A stretch of 42,170 nt of DNA from Betaproteobacteria bacterium (GTDB taxonomy: Bacteria > Pseudomonadota > Gammaproteobacteria > Burkholderiales > SG8-39). The translations under genes were made by a program, and so were the position numbers. Location of the stretch: the NCBI GenBank assembly GCA_005883675.1, contig VBCM01000083.1, positions 1 to 42,170 of the forward strand, given 5' to 3'. Below are positions 24,804-34,370 of this stretch, in pieces (position 1 is the first letter of the stretch; each line of letters starts with the position of its first letter). Under the pieces are notes generated by a model, which was not told the origin of the DNA, did no database searches, and saw nothing but the letters and a program-made list of their open reading frames with translations.

Positions 24804-26057
24804 TCACGACGCTGCGAGACGCTCGAACGCGGCAGCGAAAAAGCCGTCGGTGCCATGAAGGTGTGGCGCTAGCCCAAGCCGCTCTCCGGTATCGAGCGCA
24901 ATGCGCTGTGCGCCCAATAAGTGGGCACAGGACACCGGCTTGAACCCGGCCTGCGCGGCCTGAAAATCGTCCGCTACTGCCTCATTTTCCTCGCGCAGGA
25001 TGCTGCACGTAGCGTACACCAGTCGTCCGCCGGGCTTCACCAACCGCGCGGCCGCCTCGAGGATGCGCCGCTGCTTTTGCACGAGCTCGGCGACAGCGGC
25101 GGGGCCGTGGCGCCACTTGAGGTCGGGATTGCGCCTCAGGGTACCGAAGCCGCTGCAGGGCGCGTCGACCAGCACGCGCTCCAGCTTGCCCGCGAGGCGC
25201 TTCGCGCGCGGATCGTTATCGCCGGCGAGCCCGATCGAGTGGATGTTGCTTACCTGCGCGCGCGCCGCGCGTGGGCCGAGCGCCGCAAGCCGCTTTGGCG
25301 ACACGTCCATCGCGTAGACGCGGCCGGAGCCGCGCATCAGCATGGCGAGCGCGAGGGTCTTGCCGCCGGCTCCAGCGCAGTAGTCGGCGACCATCTCGCC
25401 GCGGCGCGGCCCGAGCAGGAACGCGAGCAGCTGACTGCCCTCGTCCTGCACTTCGATCAGCCCGTCGCGAAAGAGCGCGTGGTGATTGATCGCCGGCTTC
25501 TCGGCGAGGCGCACGCCCGCAGGCGAGTAAGGCGTCGCGCTAGCCACGATGCCATCGCGCGCGAGGCGCGCGAGCACCTCCTCGCGGCTCGCGCGCGCGA
25601 GGTTAACGCGCAAGTCGAGCGGCGCCGGATTGAGCAGACCCTGCGCGAGCCGCATCGCCTCGGCGGGACCGCGGTCGTGCGCAAGACGCTGCCACAGCCA
25701 GTCGGGCAGATCGGCGCGCACCGCATCGGACCACGCGTCGGCGCGCGCGCTTCGCAGCCGCTCGAGCAGCTGGGGCTCAACCAGCTCGCCGAGCGCGCGG
25801 CCGGAAAAGCCGAGCACGCGCGCGAGCGCAGCCGCGAGTAGCGCTTGCGGGTCGGCGGAAGCCGCGGCCGCCTCGAGCGAACGACGGCGCCGCAGCACCG
25901 CGAAGCTCGCTTCGGCAACGAAGGCGCGCTCGCCCTGGCCGAGTTCGCGGTGGCTGCGGAAGTAGCGCGAGAGCACCTGATCTGCGGGCCCGGCAAAGCG
26001 CGATAGCTCGCGCAGCGCCGCCTCGGCATGGCGGATGAGGGAGGCGCTCAGCCTCAC
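24804..26057 (-). CDS. RsmB/NOP-family SAM-dependent RNA (cytosine-5) methyltransferase
   Basis: 417 residues. An N-terminal helical domain is followed by the Rossmann methyltransferase fold: VADYCAGAGGKTLALAML (SAM motif I), VYAMDVSPKRLAAL, then the two catalytic Cys motifs, VDAPCSGFGTLRRNPDLKW and LVYATCSILREENE. The conserved RNPDLKW identifies the rRNA m5C group. There is no clear NusB domain, so it is the shorter paralogue rather than classical RsmB. Last gene of the trx-fumC-purN-DUF3108 run; the ATG overlaps the DUF3108 stop (ATGA). Confidence 0.92.
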   Translation of the reverse strand: MRLSASLIRHAEAALRELSRFAGPADQVLSRYFRSHRELGQGERAFVAEASFAVLRRRRSLEAAAASADPQALLAAALARVLGFSGRALGELVEPQLLERLRSARADAWSDAVRADLPDWLWQRLAHDRGPAEAMRLAQGLLNPAPLDLRVNLARASREEVLARLARDGIVASATPYSPAGVRLAEKPAINHHALFRDGLIEVQDEGSQLLAFLLGPRRGEMVADYCAGAGGKTLALAMLMRGSGRVYAMDVSPKRLAALGPRAARAQVSNIHSIGLAGDNDPRAKRLAGKLERVLVDAPCSGFGTLRRNPDLKWRHGPAAVAELVQKQRRILEAAARLVKPGGRLVYATCSILREENEAVADDFQAAQAGFKPVSCAHLLGAQRIALDTGERLGLAPHLHGTDGFFAAAFERLAAS

Positions 26058-26728
26058 CGCGAGATGCGCGTCACCACCTGCTCATAGCGCGTGCCGTCCT
26101 TCTCTACGATAAGCAGGCGTACCGGAATGAAGCCGCGTTCGGCGGCGAGCCAGAGCTCGGCCGTTTCACGCTGGTCGCTCTGGCGCGCGACCTTGACCGT
26201 GTCGAATTGTCCCACCGGAGTGTGCAAGCGCTCGCGACCGACGACCTTATAGATATGGCGCGAGAGCCCCTTGCCGTCGGCGATCGTGTAGCTCACCGAA
26301 TCGGCCTTTCCCGGCAAGAGCGAAAGCGCGAAGAGAAATGAGAGCCGGTCCTGTGCATTCGGCGGCAGCGGCTCACTCGCCTTGCTGCCCTTGTACTGCA
26401 TGGTGAGCGTTTTCGCGTTCCAGTCGAACCAGGCGCGCGCCGTGTCGCGGCCGGAGCGCTCGTCGAAGAACTCGCGCGGCCTGAGGCTCCCGTCGGCGAG
26501 GCTGCCCTGGCTCACGCGCCGCGCCGCGCCGAGCAGCGCATAGATGCCCTTGCCCTTCCAGGTCTCCGTGAGCTTGTAATTGCCCTGCGCGTACTCGAGC
26601 CGCTCGACCACCTCGGCCATCGGCGAGCCGTTGCGGCTCATGGTGAAGACGATCTCGACCTGGGGGGGCGGCTCGGCAGGCGCCGCCGCCGCGAGGCTAA
26701 TCGCGAGCCATGACCAGTTGCGCATCAT
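26054..26728 (-). CDS. DUF3108 domain exported protein
   Basis: 224 residues from ATG 26728 (a second ATG follows at once). A short signal-like N-terminus (MMRNWSWLAISLAAAAPAEP) precedes the DUF3108 core: GSPMAEVVERLEYAQGNYKLTETWKGKGIYALLG, FFDERSGRDTARAWFDWNAKTLTM, DRLSFLFALSLLPGKADSVSYTIADG, LHTPVGQFDTVKVARQ. A periplasmic beta-rich protein of unknown function. The start overlaps purN by 32 bases, the usual purN-DUF3108 pairing in betaproteobacteria. Confidence 0.9.
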   Translation of the reverse strand: MMRNWSWLAISLAAAAPAEPPPQVEIVFTMSRNGSPMAEVVERLEYAQGNYKLTETWKGKGIYALLGAARRVSQGSLADGSLRPREFFDERSGRDTARAWFDWNAKTLTMQYKGSKASEPLPPNAQDRLSFLFALSLLPGKADSVSYTIADGKGLSRHIYKVVGRERLHTPVGQFDTVKVARQSDQRETAELWLAAERGFIPVRLLIVEKDGTRYEQVVTRISR

Positions 26729-27308
26729 TCCCTTTAACTCGCACCAGTGCGCCCTCGATGACAAGCCGGTCATCGAGGAACCAGCGCGCCGCGCGCGGGT
26801 AGATGACATGCTCCTGGCGCAGCACGCGCGCCGCGAGCTCATCGGCCCGCTCCTGCGCGCGCACCGGGACGGCCGCCTGGACGACGATCGGCCCGCTGTC
26901 GAGCTCAGGCGTCACGAAATGCACCGTGCAGCCGTGCACCTTCACTCCCGCCGCGAGGGCACGTGCGTGGGTATCGAGACCGGCGAACGCCGGAAGCAGC
27001 GAAGGATGGATGTTCAGCATGCGGTTGCGATAGCGCTCGACAAAAGCGGGCGTCAGCACGCGCATGAAGCCGGCGAGCGCTACGAGCCGCGGCTTGAAGC
27101 GCGCGATTTCGCGCTCGAGTGCCGCCTCGAAGGCGGCGCGCTCGGCAAAGGCCCGATGCTCCACCACGGCGGTGGCGATGCCTTTCGCCTGGGCGTAGTT
27201 CAGGCCGGCGGCATCGCCGCGGTTGCTGATCACCGCCGTGACCGGCAGCCCGGCCTCGACGAGCGCCTGCAGGTTGCTGCCCCGGCCGGAGATGAGGACG
27301 ACCAGCAA
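26697..27308 (-). CDS. purN: Phosphoribosylglycinamide formyltransferase
   Basis: Purine biosynthesis, transfers formyl from 10-formyl-THF to GAR. 203 residues starting LVVLISGRGSNLQALVEAG. Motifs are VALAGFMRVLTPAFVERYRNRMLNIHPSLLPAF, with catalytic Asn and His, and CTVHFVTPELDSGPIVVQAAVPV with the catalytic Asp. Slightly shorter than usual in the loop after helix 1 (VEAGLPVTAVISNR). It starts one base after the fumC stop. Confidence 0.95.
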   Translation of the reverse strand: MLVVLISGRGSNLQALVEAGLPVTAVISNRGDAAGLNYAQAKGIATAVVEHRAFAERAAFEAALEREIARFKPRLVALAGFMRVLTPAFVERYRNRMLNIHPSLLPAFAGLDTHARALAAGVKVHGCTVHFVTPELDSGPIVVQAAVPVRAQERADELAARVLRQEHVIYPRAARWFLDDRLVIEGALVRVKGNDAQLVMARD

Positions 27309-28643
<1,335 letters not shown>

Positions 28644-28669
28644 GCCGACACTATGTTACGGCAGGTCGC

Positions 28670-29032
28670 TTACTTCGCCTGGCTCGCGACCTCGGCGTGC
28701 ACCTTCGTCATGTCGAGCGCCTTCGCCTGGGCGATCACCTGCTCCAGGGCGGTCGCGGGCAGCGCGCCCGCCTGCTGAAAGAGAATCACCTTTTCGCGAA
28801 ACACCATGAGCGTCGGGATCGAGCGGATGCCGAAGGCGCCGGCGAGCTCCTGCTGCTGATCTGTGTTCACCTTGGCGAAGACGATGTCGGGGTGCGCCTC
28901 GGCAGCCTGCTCGTATATCGGCGCAAAGCCGCGGCACGGACCACACCAGGGCGCCCAGAAATCCACGATCACCATCGCACTGTCGTTGACCGTCTGCTCG
29001 AAATTCTCCTGCGTGAGTTCGACCGTCGCCAT
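28670..29032 (-). CDS. Thioredoxin-family protein
   Basis: 120 residues with the thioredoxin fold and active site FWAPWCGPCRGFAPI. The cis-Pro is in FGIRSIPTLMVFREKV. The last 20 residues extend beyond standard thioredoxin (DMTKVHAEVASQAK). A cytoplasmic disulfide reductase. A GGAAGG ribosome site precedes the ATG. It is divergent from gluQ, 43 bases apart, and heads the fumC-purN-DUF3108-methyltransferase run. Confidence 0.93.
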   Translation of the reverse strand: MATVELTQENFEQTVNDSAMVIVDFWAPWCGPCRGFAPIYEQAAEAHPDIVFAKVNTDQQQELAGAFGIRSIPTLMVFREKVILFQQAGALPATALEQVIAQAKALDMTKVHAEVASQAK

Positions 29033-29075
29033 GGCGATCCTTCCAAAAAAAGCGGGCAGTGTACTCTAGACCACG

Positions 29076-29924
29076 ATGTACACCGGACGGTTCGCTCCCT
29101 CGCCGAGCGGCCCGCTGCACATGGGATCGTTGATTGCAGCGGCGGCGAGCTGGCTCGACGCTCGCGCAGCCGGCGGACGCTGGCTCGTGCGCATCGAGGA
29201 CCTCGACCGGCCGCGTTGCATGCCCGGCGCGGCGGACGCCATGCTGCGCACGCTGGATCGGCTGGGCCTGCACTGGGACGGCGAGGTGCTCTGCCAGAGC
29301 CGGCGCTTGGAGCACTACCGCGCGGCGCTCGACAAGCTGGCGCGCCAAACCTACTGGTGCGGCTGCACGCGGCGCGAGATCGCCGATTCGTCGCTCGGCC
29401 TGGCGAGCGACGGCGCCCACATCTACCCGGGTACTTGCCGCCACGGCACGGCGCGCAAGCGCGCACTGCGCGTGCGGACCACCGCGGAGCCGATCTCGTT
29501 CGTCGATCGGGTGCAAGGGCGCTGCCAGCAAGTGCTCGAACAAGACATCGGCGACTTCGTGCTTTATCGCGCTGATGGCCTTTTCGCCTATCAGCTCGCC
29601 GTGGTGGTCGACGACGCGGCGCAAGGCATTACCGACGTGGTGCGCGGGGCGGACCTGCTTGATTCCACGCCGCGGCAGATCTACTTGCAGCAGCTCCTCG
29701 GGCTGCCGACACCGCGCTATCTGCACGTGCCGGTGGCGCTCGATACCGCTGGCGGAAAATTGTCCAAGCAGACGGCCGCCGCACCGATCGAGACGGACCC
29801 GTGCGCGCTGCGCCGCGCGCTCGCCTTCCTCGGCCAGTCCGAGGCCGGGACGCTCGACCAAGCGCTGCGCGGGTGGGACCCGCAGCTCATTTTGCGCCGC
29901 CGCGCGATGGCACTAGCACCGTAG
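29076..29924 (+). CDS. gluQ: Glutamyl-queuosine tRNA(Asp) synthetase
   Basis: A truncated glutamyl-tRNA synthetase that attaches Glu to queuosine in tRNA-Asp; 282 residues. The class I HIGH-like motif is in GRFAPSPSGPLHMGSLIAA. WLVRIEDLDRPRCMPGA binds glutamate. The zinc site (WCGCTRRE, with YPGTCRH downstream) is intact. The KMSKS equivalent is GGKLSKQTAA. The anticodon-binding domain of GluRS is absent, as expected. Its end overlaps the converging EamA gene by 38 bases. Confidence 0.93.
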   Translation: MYTGRFAPSPSGPLHMGSLIAAAASWLDARAAGGRWLVRIEDLDRPRCMPGAADAMLRTLDRLGLHWDGEVLCQSRRLEHYRAALDKLARQTYWCGCTRREIADSSLGLASDGAHIYPGTCRHGTARKRALRVRTTAEPISFVDRVQGRCQQVLEQDIGDFVLYRADGLFAYQLAVVVDDAAQGITDVVRGADLLDSTPRQIYLQQLLGLPTPRYLHVPVALDTAGGKLSKQTAAAPIETDPCALRRALAFLGQSEAGTLDQALRGWDPQLILRRRAMALAP

Positions 29925-30789
29925 CGAGCGACGCGAGCACCAGCGCGAGCGCGGCCACCTCGGCTGCGCCCGGGCGCTCGCCGAGAAATATCATGCCGCT
30001 CAGCACGGCCACGACCGGAATGATGAGAATGCTGAGCGAAAACACCGTCACCGAGACGGAAGTGGCGAGCTTGATCCACGCCCAGTTCGCGAACGCAAAC
30101 GCGATGAGGACGTTGTAAGCGGTGCCGAAGACCGCACGGCCGCCGATGTGCGCAAGGGTGCCCGGGTGCTCGAGCAGCAGCGCGCCGGCGAAAATCGGCA
30201 AGCCGCCCAGCAGGAGCATCCATGCGGTATAGGGTCCGGGCGCCATGGCGACCGGATACTTTTTCTGCAGCACCGCGCCGAGCGCCCAGCTCGCCGCCGC
30301 GCCAAGCACGAGGAGCGATCCGAGCGGTGCGACGCCGATCGCCTTGTAGGCTTCGCCCAGAAGCAGCGCCAGGCCCGCGATGCCGAGCGCGAGGCCGAGC
30401 GCTTTCGGCGCGGTGAGGCGTTCGCCCAGCAGCCACACCGAGAGCGGCACGGCGAGCACCGGCATCGTATAGCCGAGGATCGACGCGCGGCCCGACGCGA
30501 TCATCGTGAGCCCAAACGCGACGAGGATATTCCACGCGGTGATGTTCAAAAGCGCGAGCACCCACAGGCGCCGCCACTGGCCGCGCGGCCATGGTATGCG
30601 CTGCCCGCCGAGCCGCAGCACGAGGAACAGCACGGCGGAGCCGAGGCCCAGGCACAGCGAGCGGAAGGTCCATGGCGGCACTTCTGCAAGCGCCAGCTTC
30701 ATCGCGGTCCAGTTGAAGCCCCAGGCGAGGGTCAGCGCGCCGAGCAGCCACCACAGCCGTGCCGGCAGGTGGTCGGCTTGCGCGCTCAA
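29887..30789 (-). CDS. EamA/RhaT-family transporter (DMT superfamily)
   Basis: About ten membrane helices in two EamA repeats: WWLLGALTLAWGFNWTAMKLAL with the SRSLCLGLG-like block (FRSLCLGLGSAVLFLVLR), and LGSLLVLGAAASWALGAVLQKK with SILIIPVVAVLSGMIFLGERPG. Probable metabolite or amino-acid exporter; substrate unknown. Two starts are possible: ATG 30846, overlapping P450 by 61 bases, or TTG 30789, which overlaps the P450 stop as TTGA. I prefer TTG because homologous sequence begins near RLWWLLG and the same TTGA junction is used at glcD-glcE. The alternative adds 19 poorly conserved residues. Confidence 0.85.
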   Translation of the reverse strand: MSAQADHLPARLWWLLGALTLAWGFNWTAMKLALAEVPPWTFRSLCLGLGSAVLFLVLRLGGQRIPWPRGQWRRLWVLALLNITAWNILVAFGLTMIASGRASILGYTMPVLAVPLSVWLLGERLTAPKALGLALGIAGLALLLGEAYKAIGVAPLGSLLVLGAAASWALGAVLQKKYPVAMAPGPYTAWMLLLGGLPIFAGALLLEHPGTLAHIGGRAVFGTAYNVLIAFAFANWAWIKLATSVSVTVFSLSILIIPVVAVLSGMIFLGERPGAAEVAALALVLASLATVLVPSRGGAK

Positions 30790-31997
30790 GACCCGAGGCG
30801 GATGGGAAAGGCCTTCATGCCCCGCAGGACCATCGAATCGAGCCACTCGACGCGGCCCGCAGCAGGCTCGATGTGACGCCAGCGCGCCAGAACGGCCGGC
30901 AGCGCCACCTGGCCCTCGAGCCGCGCCAACGGAAAACCAAGGCAGATATGCGCGCCATAGCCGAAACTGAGATGCGGCGGGCCGTGGCGCTCGAGATCGA
31001 GGCGATCGGGCTCGTCGTAGGCGCGCGGATCGCGGTTTGCCGCGTTCATCATGAGGAACACGCGCTCGCCGGCTTTGAGCTCGCGCCCATGCAAGCGCTG
31101 CGGCTCCTGCACGATGCGCACTTGCGCGCCGATCGGGCCGTCGTAGCGCAGGAGCTCCTCGACAGCCGCCGGCGCGAGCGCCGGGTTGCGGCGCAGCTTC
31201 GCGAGCTCGCCGGGAAATCGCAGCAGCGCTGCGAGTCCGTTCGCGATGTGATGTGTCGTCGTCTCATGGCCCGCGAAAAGCAGCAGCACGCAGGTCGCGA
31301 CGAGCTCGTCCTCCGAAAGCCGGTCGCCGTTCTCCTCCAGGCGCACGAGCTCGCTCAGGAGATCGGCGCGCGGCGCCCGCCGGCGCTCGGCGATGAGCGC
31401 GCGAAAGAGCCCCGCCATCTCGCGCGTTGCCGCTTCGGCGCGCTCGTACTTGTCCGGCGTATCGCGCGCGCTGCCGATGAAGAGCGCCATCTCGTCGGAG
31501 AGATGCTTGAGACGCGCGAGCTCCGCGCGCGGCACGCCGAGCATGTCCATGATCACGAGCGCGGGCAACGGGCCGGCAAATTCGGCGATGAAATCGAATT
31601 CGGGCCGCCCGCCGATGCCTTCGAGCAGCCAGGCGGTCAGCGCCTCGATGTTCGGACGCAGCGCGGCAATCGTGCGTGCGTTGAACACGCGGCTCGCGAG
31701 CCGCCGCAGCCGGGTGTGCTCGGGCGGATCGCGAAACACCATCCACAGCGTAAGGGTGCGCATCAACTGCTCCATGCGCGCCGCTTCGCTGGAAGCGAGC
31801 GTTGCAAAGAACGGCCGCAGGCGGTCGGAAGACATCTGCCCGTCAAGGCACACGCGCTTGACGTCCTCGTAGCGGGTGAGCACCCAGGCTTTGAGCTCCG
31901 CGCTCCAGTGCGCGGGGTCCTGGTCGCGCAGACGCTGATAGAGCGGAAACGGGTCGGCGAGGAACTGCGGATCGCTCGGCCGGTAGTCGATCGTCAC
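30786..31997 (-). CDS. Cytochrome P450
   Basis: 403 residues from GTG 31997 (TIDYRPSDPQFLADPFPLYQRL, a typical bacterial P450 opening). The I-helix oxygen motif is LLFAGHETTTH, the ExxR motif is in AVEELLRYDGPIGAQVR, and the haem Cys lies in LSFGYGAHICLGFPLARLE. The substrate-recognition region cannot be interpreted. No ferredoxin or reductase gene is adjacent. The ORF-track start at 32444 runs into the phasin promoter and is not coding. Probably soluble class I; the hydroxylated substrate is unknown. Confidence 0.92.
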   Translation of the reverse strand: MTIDYRPSDPQFLADPFPLYQRLRDQDPAHWSAELKAWVLTRYEDVKRVCLDGQMSSDRLRPFFATLASSEAARMEQLMRTLTLWMVFRDPPEHTRLRRLASRVFNARTIAALRPNIEALTAWLLEGIGGRPEFDFIAEFAGPLPALVIMDMLGVPRAELARLKHLSDEMALFIGSARDTPDKYERAEAATREMAGLFRALIAERRRAPRADLLSELVRLEENGDRLSEDELVATCVLLLFAGHETTTHHIANGLAALLRFPGELAKLRRNPALAPAAVEELLRYDGPIGAQVRIVQEPQRLHGRELKAGERVFLMMNAANRDPRAYDEPDRLDLERHGPPHLSFGYGAHICLGFPLARLEGQVALPAVLARWRHIEPAAGRVEWLDSMVLRGMKAFPIRLGS

Positions 31998-32121
31998 GAT
32001 CGCAGTATCGCCGGCAAACTGCGCCCGCCTTGCGCCTCGGCGCCAAGTTAGCGCTTCCTCACAAGAGGCTGTAGTTAAGCAGGCGATAGCTCTATCACTG
32101 ATGCTGCTACGCACAAAGTTC

Positions 32122-32150
32122 TTGACTTTCGACCTGCCGGCCATTAAATT
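32122..32150 (+). promoter_or_regulatory. Phasin gene promoter
   Basis: TTGACT (32122-32127), a 17-base spacer and TAAATT (32145-32150). The region is A/T-richer than its surroundings. Transcription would begin near 32157, inside the adjacent palindrome, with a leader of about 50 bases and an AGGAG ribosome site before the phasin ATG. Confidence 0.6.
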
Positions 32151-32151
32151 G

Positions 32152-32166
32152 GCATTGCTGCAATGC
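32152..32166. promoter_or_regulatory. TGC-rich perfect inverted repeat over the phasin transcription start (PhaR-type operator candidate)
   Basis: GCATTGC and GCAATGC are perfect 7-bp arms around one central base. The element covers the predicted transcription start. PhaR repressors of phasin genes bind TGC-rich palindromes of similar look, so autoregulated PHA-dependent control is plausible. Confidence 0.5.
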
Positions 32167-32205
32167 ACAAAAGTGTCAGCTAACCACATCGACCAGGAGC
32201 TATAA

Positions 32206-32748
32206 ATGTACGTGACACCGGAGCAAATCCAAGCGGCCCAGAAGACCAACGTAGAATCGCTCCTCGCCATAGCGAATGCCCAGTTCGCCGCGTTCGAGAA
32301 GCTGGCGAACATCAACGCGGGCGCGGTCAAGAGCGCCTTCGAAGAGTCGATCGCCAATGCCCGCGCGCTGCTCGGCGCGAAGGATGTGCAGGAATTCGTA
32401 ACCCTGCAGAACTCCTTTGCGCAGCCCGCAATCGAGAAGGCCATTGCCTACTCGAAGAGCGTGTACGAAGTCGCGACCGAAGCCAATTCGGAGCTCAGCC
32501 GCGTGGCCGAGCGCCGCGTCGCCGAGTGGAACGAGAACTTCGTGAGCCTGCTCGACAAGGTCTCGAAGAACGCGCCGGCCGGCTCGGACGTCGCGGTCGC
32601 CGCCGTCAAGTCGATGCTCGCCGCCGCCAACTCGGCCTATGACAACATGAACAAGGTCGCCAAGCAGGCCACCGAGATCGCGGAAGCGAACGTCGCCGCC
32701 GCAACCGAGACGGTGAAGGGTCTGGCGAAAGCAAAAAAGGCCGCCTAA
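32206..32748 (+). CDS. phaP: Phasin family protein (PHA granule-associated)
   Basis: 180-residue amphipathic helical protein with the phasin_2 pattern: TPEQIQAAQKTNVESLLAIANAQFAAFEKLANINAGAVKSAF, then NARALLGAKDVQEFVTLQNSF and an Ala-rich C-terminal helix ending in LAKAKKAA. It coats polyhydroxyalkanoate granules and controls their size. No Cys. Preceded by promoter and operator candidates and followed by a strong terminator, so it is a single-gene unit. No PHA synthase is in the window. Confidence 0.95.
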   Translation: MYVTPEQIQAAQKTNVESLLAIANAQFAAFEKLANINAGAVKSAFEESIANARALLGAKDVQEFVTLQNSFAQPAIEKAIAYSKSVYEVATEANSELSRVAERRVAEWNENFVSLLDKVSKNAPAGSDVAVAAVKSMLAAANSAYDNMNKVAKQATEIAEANVAAATETVKGLAKAKKAA

Positions 32749-32816
32749 GCGCCAACACGCGGCGTCAGTCGAGTTCTCGCGCGAAAGCGCTCAAGCGCAA
32801 AAAGAAGAAGTAAGCG

Positions 32817-32846
32817 AAAAGGCCTCGGGTAACTCCGGGGCCTTTT
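32817..32846. terminator. Bidirectional terminator after phasin
   Basis: AAAAGGCC and GGCCTTTT close a 12-bp stem (one T-G pair) with a six-base loop. The A and T ends make it usable from both sides. It ends exactly where the CinA-like gene stops. Confidence 0.88.
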
Positions 32847-33586
32847 CATTTGTAGGGGAAGCCAGCGCTCGCCACTTCGCGACGCAACGCCTCCATCGCC
32901 GCGGCGACCTGCCCCGGATCGCCGCGCACGCCGAGCTCCACGTGGATGCGCGACCCGTCGGCGCCCATCGAGGGCAGGCTGAACACCTTCACGCCGTTGT
33001 ACGCGCGCTCCACCGCCTGCATCGCGGGAATGAGCTGGCTCTCGCCCGCGTGGAAAACCAGGATCGACGATTCACTCCACTTCTGCGAGTCGAAGCGGCT
33101 GCGATAGCGCGTCTCGAGCACCCATTCAACCATCGGCCACGCCATCTGCGGGAAGCCCGGCACGAAGTGGTGATCGGCCACCGAGAACCCCGGGATGCGA
33201 TTCACCGGGTTCGGGATGATCTCGGCCCCGCGCGGAAATTCGCCCATTTGCAGGCGCTGGGGCGTTGTTTCGCCGCCCGGAAAGCGAGCGCGAATTTCGC
33301 GCTCCGCCTCAGGGTGCAGCTCGAGCGAGCGTCCGAGCGCCGCGGCCGCACACTGGCGGGTGTGATCGTCCGGCGTCGCGCCGATGCCGCCAAAGCTGAA
33401 CACCGCGTCGCTCGTCGCGAAGCTCTGGCGCAGCGCCTGCGTCAGCCGCTGCGGCTCATCGCCGAGGTAATGCGCCCAGGCGAGACGCAGCCCGCGCTTG
33501 GCGAGCGTGCCGATGAGGAAGCCGAGGTGCTTGTCCTCGCGCTTTCCGACCAATAGCTCGTCACCAATGATGTAGGCCCCGAACAC
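32846..33586 (-). CDS. Molybdopterin-binding (CinA-N / MoCF-like) domain protein
   Basis: 246 residues from GTG 33586 (FGAYIIGDELLVGKREDKHL). The MoCF_biosynth domain shows VFSFGGIGATPDDHTRQCAAAALG, the family's GGxGxTxDD signature in FGGIGATPDDHT. It lacks the C-terminal deamidase domain of CinA. A shorter protein of this kind is frequent in betaproteobacteria; its reaction is unknown (nicotinamide nucleotide or FAD pyrophosphatase activities occur in relatives). The start is set by homology; upstream codons in the ORF track are a basic low-complexity stretch overlapping the peroxiredoxin gene. Confidence 0.85.
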   Translation of the reverse strand: MFGAYIIGDELLVGKREDKHLGFLIGTLAKRGLRLAWAHYLGDEPQRLTQALRQSFATSDAVFSFGGIGATPDDHTRQCAAAALGRSLELHPEAEREIRARFPGGETTPQRLQMGEFPRGAEIIPNPVNRIPGFSVADHHFVPGFPQMAWPMVEWVLETRYRSRFDSQKWSESSILVFHAGESQLIPAMQAVERAYNGVKVFSLPSMGADGSRIHVELGVRGDPGQVAAAMEALRREVASAGFPYK

Positions 33587-33596
33587 GGGGCGGATT

Positions 33597-34343
33597 CTAG
33601 GCCGCTTTTTTTGCCCAGCGCTCGAGCTCCTCGAGGCCGCCAATGTGTCTGCCGTTGACGAACACCTGCGGCACCGTGCCGCGGCCGGTGATGGCGCCGA
33701 CGATGCGCGAGCGTTCGCTGTGATTGAGCGGCACTTCGCTGTACTGGTAGCCGAGCTCGGCGAGCAGTTGCTTCGCCCGCGCGCAGTAGCCGCAGCCCTC
33801 GCGTGTCAGGATCGCCACCTGGTCGGGCTTCTTCGCCCGCGGGTTGAGGTAAGCGAGCATGGTGTCCGCGTCCGAGACCTCGTACGGATCGCCGGGCTTC
33901 TCGGGCTCGATGAACATCTTCTCGATCACGCCGTCCTTCACCAGCATCGAATAGCGCCAGGAGCGCCGGCCGAAGCCAAGCTCGGTCTTGTCCACGAGCA
34001 TGCCCATTTGCTGCGTGAATTCACCGTTGCCGTCGGGCAGCATCAGGATGTTGCCGCACTCCTGGGTGCGCGCCCATTCGTTCATCACGAACGCGTCGTT
34101 TACCGAGATGCAGACGATGCGGTCCACGCCGTTGGCGAAAAAAGCGGGCGCGAGCTCGTTGTAGCGCGGCACGTGCGTCGACGAGCAAGTCGGCGTGAAG
34201 GCGCCCGGCAGCGCAAACACCACGACGGTCTTGCCCTTGAACACCTCGTCGCTGGTCAGGGGCTTCCAGTCGAATTCGCTGCGTGCGCGGAACGTAACTT
34301 GGGGGACGCGCTGTCCCTCGCGGTTGGGGAACACGATGATCAC
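33597..34343 (-). CDS. Peroxiredoxin-glutaredoxin hybrid protein
   Basis: 248-residue fusion: a Prx5-type peroxiredoxin ([22 protein letters not shown], with the peroxidatic Cys in TPTCSS) followed from about residue 172 by a glutaredoxin ([23 protein letters not shown]; cis-Pro in [15 protein letters not shown]). It reduces hydroperoxides with glutathione, the attached Grx serving as reductant, as in Haemophilus PGdx. The Grx active site is CGYC instead of the common CPYC/CPFC. A GGAG site precedes ATG 34343. The CinA-like gene starts 10 bases after its stop. Confidence 0.94.
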   Translation of the reverse strand: MIIVFPNREGQRVPQVTFRARSEFDWKPLTSDEVFKGKTVVVFALPGAFTPTCSSTHVPRYNELAPAFFANGVDRIVCISVNDAFVMNEWARTQECGNILMLPDGNGEFTQQMGMLVDKTELGFGRRSWRYSMLVKDGVIEKMFIEPEKPGDPYEVSDADTMLAYLNPRAKKPDQVAILTREGCGYCARAKQLLAELGYQYSEVPLNHSERSRIVGAITGRGTVPQVFVNGRHIGGLEELERWAKKAA

Positions 34344-34370
34344 TCCGATGCAAAGAAGGAATGACCGAGT

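Noticed and set aside
32749-32813. Basic reading tail after the phasin stop (SSRAKALKRKKKK in a different frame)
   Set aside because: Considered as a frameshifted phasin C-terminus. The annotated 180 residues already match the usual phasin length and end, so the tail is probably chance.
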